Positions 7,977-16,065 of a stretch of DNA of 64,000 nt are shown here, one piece after another. The position numbers and the translations under genes are program-made. This stretch comes from CBDHGY01 sp965263325 (GTDB taxonomy: Bacteria; Pseudomonadota; Alphaproteobacteria; Caulobacterales; Hyphomonadaceae): NCBI GenBank assembly GCA_965263325.1, contig CBDHGY010000002.1:310001-374000 (forward strand). The letters run 5' to 3'. The first letter of the stretch is position 1. The number at the start of each line of letters is the position of its first letter. Below the pieces are notes generated by a model. That model was not told the DNA's origin, made no database searches, and saw nothing but the letters and a program-made list of their open reading frames with translations.

Positions 7977-9266
7977 ATGAGTATGAATAAAACAACGAGT
8001 TCTGGGGCCTGGCTACTCACGCTCTTGTTTTTAATTTCAGTCTGCAATTTCTTAGACCGCCAAGTTCTCTCAGTTGTGCAAGAGCAAGTAAAAGTCGATC
8101 TGCAACTTAGCGACTCTCAATTGGGCTTACTCGCATTGGGGTTCGGCCTGGCGCATGCATTATTTGCTTTGCCGCTAGGGCGTTTATCAGATCGTATGCC
8201 AAGAAAGACAGTGCTCACAGCGTGTTTAACCGTGTGGAGTGCATTCACAGTTGTTGCAGGCGCTGCAAATAGTTTCTGGGCAATGTTTCTTGCGCGCACA
8301 GGAGTAGGGGCAGGGGAAGCTGGCGTCACGCCGACATCTTATTCTTTAATTTCAGACAAATTCACTTTGTCGAAGCGTGCCACAGCTCTCGCGGTAGTGG
8401 GCGCAGGTATTCCTGTGGGCGTTATGTTCTCATTTTTCCTCGGAGGATTGATCGTCACAGAGTTTGGGTGGCGCTGGACGTTCGTCCTGTTTGGAGCGCC
8501 TGGACTATTGCTGGCACTGGTGTTTGCTCTCACCGTTGAGACCCCAATGCGTGGTGAGGCCGATGGGATCAAAATCACCAAGCAATCGGGAACAGTTGAG
8601 TCACTCAAACACTTACTTTCAACACCTGCATATTCTCTGGTTCTAGTTGGTGCCGGATTGCGCGCCATAGCCGCGCAAGGTTCTCTGGCCTGGATTCTAT
8701 CCTATTATGTGCGTCGTTTTGAGTACAATGAAGCCTATGTTGGGATGACCCTTGGGCCCCTCTTTGGAATAGTCGGCATCATCGGCATTTTCTCAGCATC
8801 TATTCTCTCAGACAGACTCTCGCGGCGCGATGTTCGCTGGTATGCCTGGATTACCGCAATTGCGAAATTTGCCGCCTTTCCGGCAATCCTAGCCACAATG
8901 CTCGTAAATAATTATGTGCTATCTTTGGCATTCTATGGACTAGCAATCTTATGCGGCGGGGCGACGGTTGCGATTACAAATGCGCTTATCCAAAACACAG
9001 CGCCAGTTCATATGAGAGGGACAGCGTCTGCTTTGAAAACAACTGTCCTTACCCTGATCGGAACTGCTCTAGGGGCTACGTTGATTGGATTTTTGAGTGA
9101 CTTTTTTGCAGACGAAACAGCCTATGGCGGTCTACGCATGGCGCTGATTGTCGTTGGAAGCGCGAACATTATCTCTGGCGTGCTGATCTATTTAAGCAGC
9201 TTTTGGTTAAAGCGAGATATCGAGAACGCAAGACAAGCATCTGAAGCTGCGACCACGGAGGCATAA
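7977..9266 (+). CDS. MFS transporter
   Basis: 429 aa from the ATG at 7977, chosen for the AGGA site eight bases upstream; the longer open frame lacks one. About twelve membrane helices. Helix 1 region contains NFLDRQVLSVVQEQVKVDL, a hallmark of the Spinster-like/organic-anion MFS branch, then LPLGRLSDRMPRKTVL (motif A) and FLARTGVGAGEAGVTPTSYS. It is clearly related to the MFS protein at 4987-6303 but not a recent duplicate. Probably imports a carboxylate for the surrounding acyl-CoA enzymes; substrate unknown. The gene converges on an SDR gene with a shared hairpin between them. Confidence 0.87.
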   Translation: MSMNKTTSSGAWLLTLLFLISVCNFLDRQVLSVVQEQVKVDLQLSDSQLGLLALGFGLAHALFALPLGRLSDRMPRKTVLTACLTVWSAFTVVAGAANSFWAMFLARTGVGAGEAGVTPTSYSLISDKFTLSKRATALAVVGAGIPVGVMFSFFLGGLIVTEFGWRWTFVLFGAPGLLLALVFALTVETPMRGEADGIKITKQSGTVESLKHLLSTPAYSLVLVGAGLRAIAAQGSLAWILSYYVRRFEYNEAYVGMTLGPLFGIVGIIGIFSASILSDRLSRRDVRWYAWITAIAKFAAFPAILATMLVNNYVLSLAFYGLAILCGGATVAITNALIQNTAPVHMRGTASALKTTVLTLIGTALGATLIGFLSDFFADETAYGGLRMALIVVGSANIISGVLIYLSSFWLKRDIENARQASEAATTEA

Positions 9267-9288
9267 AGCAGCTAAAAGTCTTTGTCTT

Positions 9289-9313
9289 GGTGAACCCAAT
9301 AATTGGGATCACC
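9289..9313. terminator. Hairpin between convergent genes, possible bidirectional terminator
   Basis: GGTGA and CCCAAT (9289-9300) pair with ATTGGG and TCACC (9302-9313), an 11-bp stem with one A-A mismatch and almost no loop. It sits exactly between the stop of the MFS gene and the stop of the convergent SDR gene. There is no strong T tract on either side, so termination efficiency is uncertain. Confidence 0.5.
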
Positions 9314-10072
9314 TCAATACATATATTCACCGCCATTGACATGCAGTACCGCGCCCGTTGTGAACCGTCCGCTTTCTCCAGCAAAATACAGAGCTGCTTC
9401 AGCGATATCATCAACATGCCCGGCACGCTTAATTGCCAAATTTTTCAGAACGAGATCGACATCTACATGAGCATAGTGAGACTGATCTCTGGCAGTTTCA
9501 ATTGGTCCTACCGCGATCGTATTAGCCGTAATTTCATGCACGCCAAACTCTCTGGCAATCGCTTTTGATAATCCATGCATGCCAGCTTTGGCAGTAACAT
9601 TTGCAGCGCGCTCGTAAAACTGACCAAAAAATCCGTCATAGCCAGATATATTGATGATGCGTCCCCAGCGACGTTCTCGCATTCCAGGCAAAACCGCTCT
9701 TGCCCCATAAAAGCAGGAACTAAGGTTTGTTTTTATAACCTCGTCCCACTTCTCTGGGGTGATATCTTCAAACTTCATGCGATGTCGCACACCAACATTG
9801 TTTACCAGAACATCTACCGGCCCGAATTTTGCTTCGGCTTCCTCTTTCATCCTAATCCAGTCATCAGGATTAGATACATCCGCCATGACACCATGCGCAC
9901 GTCCACCGGCATCCGTAATGTCCTGGACAACATCGTCCACTTTCTGCTTCGATACAGCACCATTGATAATCACGGCGGCACCTTCAGCGGCAAAAAGGCG
10001 AGCGATAGCCGCCCCGATATTTTGCCCCGACCCTGTGATGATCGCTGTTTTTCCTTCTAGTCGTTTACGCAT
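9314..10072 (-). CDS. SDR-family oxidoreductase with Asn in place of the catalytic Tyr
   Basis: 252 aa from the ATG at 10072 (a second ATG six codons upstream is possible). A classical SDR fold: TGSGQNIGAA nucleotide-binding loop, VLVNNVG, and INISGYDGFFGQF for the Ser strand. The helix that should carry Y-x3-K reads AANVTAKAGMHGL, so Lys is present but the Tyr position is Asn. Either another Tyr (for example in QFYERAAN) serves, or the reaction differs. It may reduce or oxidise a 3-hydroxyacyl-CoA type substrate in the nearby pathway, which is inference. It is transcribed toward the MFS gene. Confidence 0.82.
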   Translation of the reverse strand: MRKRLEGKTAIITGSGQNIGAAIARLFAAEGAAVIINGAVSKQKVDDVVQDITDAGGRAHGVMADVSNPDDWIRMKEEAEAKFGPVDVLVNNVGVRHRMKFEDITPEKWDEVIKTNLSSCFYGARAVLPGMRERRWGRIINISGYDGFFGQFYERAANVTAKAGMHGLSKAIAREFGVHEITANTIAVGPIETARDQSHYAHVDVDLVLKNLAIKRAGHVDDIAEAALYFAGESGRFTTGAVLHVNGGEYMY

Positions 10073-10090
10073 TCCGGTTTCCGCTCCCAC

Positions 10091-10425
10091 GATTGTGTCA
10101 TTAAGATATTACTCCAGTACAAAACCTCGTTTGCAATTTCTTTTTGACGTGTTGTTAAAAATCGAAACCGCCAAAGCAACGGAAAACGCGCGCACATCTC
10201 CCGGATCAATGTTTGCGCATTTCTCGTTAGAACACTCGAACGTCCCGGAGTATGTTCAGAATCTCTTAGACATCTGCAATGCTGATTTGATCATATACAT
10301 AATATATGACTTTCGGTGATTGCTAAAAACTCTGCACTCAAATCTCCTAGACTTGATGTTGTGTCACCGCGCATTTCTTCACCAGATTTGTGCGCGTGAC
10401 TGTCAATTGAATGATGGAGTTCGAC
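10091..10425. other. Divergent intergenic region with long inverted repeat
   Basis: No supported gene. GTCAC plus GCGCA (from 10363) pairs with TGCGC-type bases plus GTGAC (to 10400), an inverted repeat with one bulged base and about 18 intervening bases. It lies 26 bp ahead of the crotonase start. The rest is A+T-rich (TATATAC/ATATATGA near 10300) and probably holds promoters for the SDR (leftward) and crotonase (rightward). Confidence 0.3.
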
Positions 10426-11163
10426 ATGCCCGACTTAGTTAAACGTACAGATGATCAGGGCTTATGTTGGTTGACTTTGAACAGACCAGAAAAACTTAAT
10501 TCTCTGACAGTTGGGCTCTTTAAAGAACTCCGTGCTCATATTCTTAATTTGCAAAAAGACAAAGATATTGGATGCGTCATCCTCCGCGGAGAGGGTAAGT
10601 GTTTTTCAGCCGGTCATGATTTGGGGGATATCTCTGAAGGAGAAACGGTGCCGTCGCCAGGTTGGCACTCAGAAACGCTTCGGTTGATGGAAAAATTACC
10701 AATGCCCGTAATATGCGCTGTGCATAGCCACTGTTATACGGGCGCGCTGGAAGTGGCACTCGCAGCAGATTTTATTCTTGCCAGCGAGAACGCGAAGTTC
10801 GCCGATACGCATGCGAAATGGGCGTTGACGCCTATCTGGGGAATGAGCCAGCGTCTTCCCCGGCGCGTAGGAATTGCAACCGCAAAGCGGCTTATGTTTA
10901 CGGCCGAAACGGTTGATGCGCAGACAGCGATGCAGATGGGGCTTTGCGAAGAAGTATTTCCGGACAGCACTTTTTTTGATGATGTCTCCGCATTCGCTCG
11001 CAAAATTTTAGAAAATTCGGTCTTCTCTCACGCAGCTAACAAACGCCTTCTTGAGGCCACCGATATGCAACCAATTGATGCTGGTCTGCAATGGGAAGTG
11101 ATGGAGAGTGAGGGGCGCGGGCCGGACATGGATGCGCGTATTTCAGCCTTCTTGAAGAAATAA
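10426..11163 (+). CDS. Crotonase-superfamily protein (enoyl-CoA hydratase/isomerase)
   Basis: 245 aa from the ATG at 10426, preceded by GGAG at a good distance; two ATGs slightly upstream lack this. The crotonase fold is clear: LTLNRPEKLNSL, ILRGEGKCFSAGHDL (oxyanion hole), and CYTGALEVALAADF. The first hydratase Glu is present (about E109), but the second (usually in F-x-x-PE) is replaced, the segment reading FADTHAKWALTP with His at about 129. A standard syn-hydratase is therefore not certain; an isomerase, a hydrolase or a substrate-specific variant is possible. It lies among acyl-CoA dehydrogenases and a carboxylic acid reductase. Confidence 0.85.
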   Translation: MPDLVKRTDDQGLCWLTLNRPEKLNSLTVGLFKELRAHILNLQKDKDIGCVILRGEGKCFSAGHDLGDISEGETVPSPGWHSETLRLMEKLPMPVICAVHSHCYTGALEVALAADFILASENAKFADTHAKWALTPIWGMSQRLPRRVGIATAKRLMFTAETVDAQTAMQMGLCEEVFPDSTFFDDVSAFARKILENSVFSHAANKRLLEATDMQPIDAGLQWEVMESEGRGPDMDARISAFLKK

Positions 11164-11185
11164 CTTACGCATCGCGCGCAGCAGG

Positions 11186-11950
11186 TTAATCTGGTTGAAT
11201 TAGGTTTATGTGTGCGCGTGTATAAGCATCGAGTTTTTCAAGCGAGATAATATTTATCCGACCATAATCGAGTCGAATAACGTCTTCCTCGCACCAGCGT
11301 CCCATGATTTTGTTAATTGACTGACGCGATGAGCCAAGAATACTTGCGACCTCGTTTTGAGTGAGATTCAGGGCGTACTCAAGGCGGCCATCAACCGTCT
11401 GACCGCTCACAGACTGCGCTCGGAGCAAACCTATAAGCGTCGTCGCTAGTCTCTCCGCTAATCCCAATCTCTCCCGCTTTAAGCTCATTTCCAGCGCGCG
11501 ACTGTGGCGCTGTGAGACAAATTCCAAAATAAGATTGGAAATTCCCGCATTTCGCGATGTAATATCTCGTAACTCAGCGCGAGGAATGAAGCCTAGCAGA
11601 ACTTCGTTTCTTGCTATCGCTGAACAACGATGTGGTCTTTGCGCGAATAATGCGGACTCGCCGAAGCTCGCTTCCTGACCCAAAATAGCAAGTACGTGCT
11701 CGTTGCCACCAGAGTCCACCGATGACAATTTTACAGTACCTTCTTTTATGTAGTAAGCTCCTTTTGACGCAGATGCCTCATGATATATCGTGTTTTTATC
11801 CTGAAACGTGACGTCCCTCATGGCGGTAGAAATGCACTGCCATTGTTCAGGTGTTAAACGATTTATCCAGCTAAGCTTATTTCGGTAATCAAGCATAGGC
11901 ATCTTAATTTTTGCATCTATCGATAGATTGGAAGTTACAACTATCTCCAC
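11186..11950 (-). CDS. Crp/Fnr-family transcriptional regulator
   Basis: 254 aa, with ATGs at 11950, 11902 and 11896 all possible starts. The first 150 residues form a cyclic-nucleotide-binding-like beta barrel (GAYYIKEGTVKLSSVDSGGN, LGQEASFGESALFAQRPH). The C-terminus is a Crp winged helix (LNLTQNEVASILGSSRQSINKIM, the recognition helix). No N-terminal Cys cluster for an Fe-S centre is seen, so it is more likely Crp-like than FNR-like. It is divergent from the TonB receptor gene, with an inverted repeat between them, and probably controls that gene and itself. Confidence 0.88.
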   Translation of the reverse strand: MEIVVTSNLSIDAKIKMPMLDYRNKLSWINRLTPEQWQCISTAMRDVTFQDKNTIYHEASASKGAYYIKEGTVKLSSVDSGGNEHVLAILGQEASFGESALFAQRPHRCSAIARNEVLLGFIPRAELRDITSRNAGISNLILEFVSQRHSRALEMSLKRERLGLAERLATTLIGLLRAQSVSGQTVDGRLEYALNLTQNEVASILGSSRQSINKIMGRWCEEDVIRLDYGRINIISLEKLDAYTRAHINLIQPD

Positions 11951-11979
11951 GAACAGTTTTACTGAGAAAGTTGATTTAT

Positions 11980-12004
11980 CACACTTCTGATGCGTTCAAG
12001 TGTG
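11980..12004. promoter_or_regulatory. CACACTT-N11-AAGTGTG inverted repeat (operator candidate)
   Basis: A perfect 7-bp inverted repeat with 11 bases between the arms. It lies between the Crp-like regulator (minus) and the TonB receptor (plus), about 155 bp ahead of the receptor start. A half-site of the same sequence occurs upstream of the MFS gene at about 7906. Spacing and place fit a dimeric regulator such as the adjacent Crp-like protein, by inference only. Confidence 0.4.
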
Positions 12005-12159
12005 CCAAATCGGCAATAGCCATAAGGGATAACGACACTCTGTCCATAATTCTTGGGAGCAATGTCACCGAGGCGACAGTCTCGGCGCAAACAGCTCACT
12101 CATACTCGTATCGAGAGTTCAAAAGAACCTTCATGAGTAAGAACACGGGAGGAAAGTTC

Positions 12160-14628
12160 ATGTCCACAAGTAATAAGAAATCGCTGTTTCTTGCAGCCGC
12201 AGCGTTGCCAATCTTGGTGAATACCGCTGTTGCACAGGAAACAACAGATACATCTACACCGGTCGTAGAGGCTGAAGAGGGTGTCCGCAAACTCGACACG
12301 ATTACTGTTCAGGCGCGCCTGAGAGAAGAGAGCATCCAGGACGTGCCTGTCGTTGTGCAAGCATTTGATGCTGAATTGCTCGATTCGTTTAAGGCAACTC
12401 AGTTTAACGATTTAAATGATCTCGTATCTGGCTTGACGATTTATTCAGACGGACCAACACAGCCTTCGATCAATTTACGCGGCATTCAGGGGAACGCTAT
12501 CAACCCGTCGTCAGACGACTCGGTTGCCATTAACTTCGATGGTGTTCAGCATAGTAACGCGCAACTCTTCCGGTTCGGATTGTTCGATATGGAAGCGGTG
12601 GAAGTTCTAAAAGGACCGCAGGCACTGTTCTTTGGTAAGAATAGCCCAGGCGGCATCGTCGCTTTACGCACAAAAAACCCAACTGACGAGTTTTATACAG
12701 AGTTTCAGGCAGGCTATGAGTTTGCTGGTGAGCGCGCCTATGGGCATGGGATCATTTCCGGACCACTCAGTGAAAACTGGGGCGCGCGCGTTGGTGTGCG
12801 GTATGCAGATCAAGAAGGGTACTTCAACAATATTTGGGGCGATGGCGATCCGACCGCGACGCAGCCCCTAAACCAGACAGGTCCCGATTTTGAAGAACTC
12901 ATGTTCCTCGGAACATTGCAAGGCGAGTTTGATCGCGGTGATATTACGCTCAAGGTCATCAGTGGTAATCGAGAAGGTGGCCAATACTCTCAAAGCCAGC
13001 TCATAGTCTGTAACGATCTAATTTCGGCTGTGAACCCGTTCTCAGATTGTACGCTCGACGACAATTTTGCGACTGAATCTTTCGTTATTGCCGATGGGTT
13101 TGAAACGAGATTCGCGCCAAACGAACCCTTCAACGAAACCAGCCTAACGCAAGTCTCGCTTTCTGGAAGCTTGAACCTAACCGAGAATTGGACGCTCCAG
13201 AGCATCACCGGATTGGTGGATATCGAAAATACACAAGTCGGTGCCGTCGGTGGGGCAGGGAACTCGCCCGCATTCTCAATCGGTGTGGCCGCACGGAATT
13301 CTGTCGAGACCCTCTCTCAAGAATTTAGACTGGACGGAGATTTCGACCGGTTGAATGTTCTAATGGGGGCATTTGTGGATGATCGCAAAATCGAACAAGG
13401 TGGCAGCGTTTATATTGCGCCGTTTTTTCCGATCACCCCAGATACGGTTGTTGGTGTAGACGGCGATTCCTGGTCAGTATTTGCTCAGGCGGAGTATGAT
13501 ATCTCAGACGCATTGACAATTTCTGTTGGTGGTCGTTACACCGAAGAAGACCGCTCTACGACAGGCGAAAACCTGACCGCGCTGCCAGCACTTGGTATTG
13601 CTGCAGGGCCACATCAACTTGATCCTGACTCATTATCAGAGACAAATTTCTCACCTGAAGTTTCCGTTACATGGCGCGCAAATGACGACGTGAGTTTCTT
13701 TGCAAACTATAAGGAAGGGTTTAAGTCCGGCGGCTTCAATACTTCGATCACGGGTAGAGACAGCACCGCGGCAGGCTCGGCCGGGGCAGGAAATGGTGTG
13801 CCGATCGATGATTCTTACTTGCGAGAAGATGTCGAAGGCTTCGAAATTGGTTTCAAAACGGAGTGGTTTGATAATTCACTTCGTTTAAACGGTGCATTGT
13901 TTAGCTACGACTATACCGAATTGCAGCAATCCACATTCATAACCGATGAAAACAACGTCACCAGAACAGCGACGACAAACGCCGGTGAGGCTCAAGTCCA
14001 GGGCATTGAAGTCGACATGCTCTGGCTTCCACCGGTTGAGGGTCTGACCGTTACGGGTAACTTAGCCTATAATGATAATGAGTTTGGTGACTATATTGCG
14101 GTGTGTAATGAGTACCAGCTCTGGGTCGACCCGACAGGTTGTAATGTTGATTTTGACAATGACGTGACGACGTGGGCAGGCAGCAATAACCCGAACAATC
14201 TGGTTGCAGGAACTGGCTTTGACGCTCAGGACAGGTCTGGTCATCCATTGCGCCGGGCACCAGAATGGGCGGGATCACTCGGCTTTACTCATGATGCAGG
14301 ATTGACGAATAGTCTTCGGCTCAAAACCACTGGTTTGCTCAGCTATAGCGGCGAATACAATGCAAATGGCGAGAACAATCCGAACGGCATTCAAGATGCT
14401 TATGTGACGCTCAACGGAAGTTTGGGACTGTACTCGGAAAACGATGCTTGGAGTATAGATTTAATTGGTCGCAACCTAACTGATGAGGCGTATTTAACCA
14501 GCGCGTTCGATGCAACGAGAACCACGGTCGGAACAGCCACAACATTTGAAAACATGGCTGCAATCCGAAATGCTCCAAGGCAGGTGTTCTTACAGTTGAC
14601 CGTGAGGCCACAAGCCTTCGGGAAGTAA
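12160..14628 (+). CDS. TonB-dependent outer-membrane receptor
   Basis: 822 aa from the ATG at 12160, chosen because GGGAGGAAA lies directly upstream and a signal peptide (SLFLAAAALPILVNTAVAQ) follows at once. The TonB box/plug region contains LDTITVQARLREESIQDVP, and the plug has LRGIQGN and VEVLKGPQALFFGKN. The rest is a 22-stranded barrel ending in a terminal aromatic/hydrophobic strand. This is the iron-independent type common in sphingomonads and Hyphomonadaceae, and it probably imports a hydrophobic or bulky substrate for the nearby catabolic enzymes. Ligand unknown. A divergent Crp-like regulator lies upstream and a strong hairpin follows. Confidence 0.93.
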   Translation: MSTSNKKSLFLAAAALPILVNTAVAQETTDTSTPVVEAEEGVRKLDTITVQARLREESIQDVPVVVQAFDAELLDSFKATQFNDLNDLVSGLTIYSDGPTQPSINLRGIQGNAINPSSDDSVAINFDGVQHSNAQLFRFGLFDMEAVEVLKGPQALFFGKNSPGGIVALRTKNPTDEFYTEFQAGYEFAGERAYGHGIISGPLSENWGARVGVRYADQEGYFNNIWGDGDPTATQPLNQTGPDFEELMFLGTLQGEFDRGDITLKVISGNREGGQYSQSQLIVCNDLISAVNPFSDCTLDDNFATESFVIADGFETRFAPNEPFNETSLTQVSLSGSLNLTENWTLQSITGLVDIENTQVGAVGGAGNSPAFSIGVAARNSVETLSQEFRLDGDFDRLNVLMGAFVDDRKIEQGGSVYIAPFFPITPDTVVGVDGDSWSVFAQAEYDISDALTISVGGRYTEEDRSTTGENLTALPALGIAAGPHQLDPDSLSETNFSPEVSVTWRANDDVSFFANYKEGFKSGGFNTSITGRDSTAAGSAGAGNGVPIDDSYLREDVEGFEIGFKTEWFDNSLRLNGALFSYDYTELQQSTFITDENNVTRTATTNAGEAQVQGIEVDMLWLPPVEGLTVTGNLAYNDNEFGDYIAVCNEYQLWVDPTGCNVDFDNDVTTWAGSNNPNNLVAGTGFDAQDRSGHPLRRAPEWAGSLGFTHDAGLTNSLRLKTTGLLSYSGEYNANGENNPNGIQDAYVTLNGSLGLYSENDAWSIDLIGRNLTDEAYLTSAFDATRTTVGTATTFENMAAIRNAPRQVFLQLTVRPQAFGK

Positions 14629-14709
14629 CTTGGATAAAAAGCACCCAATCAGGGGGTAGGATACGACGCGAATTACACACCAAAATTTCCTCCGTGTGTT
14701 CGCTGACTC

Positions 14710-14743
14710 GCCCTGGTCTAAGCGATTAGATCAGGGCCATTTT
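14710..14743 (+). terminator. Hairpin terminator after the TonB receptor gene
   Basis: GCCCTGGTCTAA (14710-14721) pairs with TTAGATCAGGGC (14726-14737) with one mismatch and a 4-base loop. It is followed by CATTTTCC. Distance from the receptor stop is about 80 bp. It separates the receptor from the next acyl-CoA dehydrogenase gene. Confidence 0.6.
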
Positions 14744-14830
14744 CCTGAATGTCCTCAACGTTAATTTCATAGGTTAGGGTGTCCGAGAACATAAAATAAC
14801 AGCGCTCAAAATTGGAGTTGAAAGTCAGGA

Positions 14831-16033
14831 ATGTCAAAACGTGCTCAGGATTGCTTGGAAGTATTTAGAGAAGAGGTCAGGGACTTTCTTTCCGATAATC
14901 TCAGCAAAAAATTGCGTATCGAGGGCGCAAATTGTGCAGGCATTTATGCTGATAAGCCAGTAGCGTTGGAATGGCTGAAAATCCTCAATGATCATGGCTG
15001 GGCGGTGCCGCATTGGCCCGTTGAGTATGGCGGCACGGGATGGTCGCTGCCGATGCACCACATATTCATTCGGGAGTGTTTTTTGGCTTCCGCGCCAAGA
15101 ATTACGCCGAACGCCACACACATGGTTGGTCCAGTTTTGATGGAGTATGGAACTGATCAACAGAAGTCAGAACTGCTTCCTCGCATCAAGTCAGGAGAAG
15201 ATTGGTGGGCGCAAGGCTATTCCGAACCAAACTCCGGGTCTGATCTTGCTTCCTTGCAATGCCGTGCGGAGAGCGATGGCGATGATTACATTATCAATGG
15301 CAGCAAGATCTGGACGACGCATGCTCACTTCTCAAACAAAATGTTTGCACTGGTTCGAACTGATTCTAACGGGCGCAAACAAGAAGGAATTACGTTCTTA
15401 TTGCTGGACCTCGATACATCGGGCATTTCTATCAGACCCCTCATCTCCATCTCTGGAGACCACGAATTCAATCAGGTCTTCTTCGAAAATGTGAGGGTGC
15501 CCAAATCGGGTATCGTCGGCGAAGAACACAAAGGTTGGAGCGTAGCAAAATACTTGCTGCAACATGAACGTGCCGGAACTCAATCACCTAATTTCTATGT
15601 AGCATTACAGCGAGTTCGCCGCTTTGCTTCGCAAACAAATGACGCAAATGGATCTGATTTGGCGTCAGACCCTGCTTTTTCACGTAAGGCTGTTGAGGCT
15701 GAACTTCAGATCGCAAACCTTGAGGCAATCGAATACAAAGTCTTGTCTTCAATTGAAGCTGGAGAGCCCGTTGGAGCTTTGTCTTCAGTTATGAAGCTTC
15801 AAATCTCCAACACAAAACAGATTGTCAGTGAGCTTGGACTCCTGGCCTGCGAATACTATGCGGCTCCGTTCCAACCTGCAGCACGTCAGTACGGGAACAA
15901 CTTTGAATCAATTGGACCATCAGAGGCCGTCACCTTTGTTCCAAAATATCTCAATGACCGCGCCGCAACGATCTATGGCGGCTCCAATGAAATTCAAAAA
16001 AATATTATCGCCAAGCAACTGATCGGGCTGTGA
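14831..16033 (+). CDS. Acyl-CoA dehydrogenase (FadE-like)
   Basis: 400 aa. Signatures are AVPHWPVEYGGTGW, WWAQGYSEPNSGSDLASLQ and INGSKIWTTHAHFS, of the type common in dehydrogenases of terpenoid, steroid and other bulky acyl-CoAs. At the short-chain catalytic position it has IYGGSNEIQ (Gly instead of Glu). An alternate Glu is offered by LLQHERAGTQS near residue 248. Its stop overlaps the open frame of the following carboxylic acid reductase, whose likely start is 33 bp on, so the two are probably co-transcribed. Substrate not identifiable. Confidence 0.9.
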   Translation: MSKRAQDCLEVFREEVRDFLSDNLSKKLRIEGANCAGIYADKPVALEWLKILNDHGWAVPHWPVEYGGTGWSLPMHHIFIRECFLASAPRITPNATHMVGPVLMEYGTDQQKSELLPRIKSGEDWWAQGYSEPNSGSDLASLQCRAESDGDDYIINGSKIWTTHAHFSNKMFALVRTDSNGRKQEGITFLLLDLDTSGISIRPLISISGDHEFNQVFFENVRVPKSGIVGEEHKGWSVAKYLLQHERAGTQSPNFYVALQRVRRFASQTNDANGSDLASDPAFSRKAVEAELQIANLEAIEYKVLSSIEAGEPVGALSSVMKLQISNTKQIVSELGLLACEYYAAPFQPAARQYGNNFESIGPSEAVTFVPKYLNDRAATIYGGSNEIQKNIIAKQLIGL

Positions 16034-16065
16034 AGATAGATAGTGACCAAACGGGAGAAAGCGAA

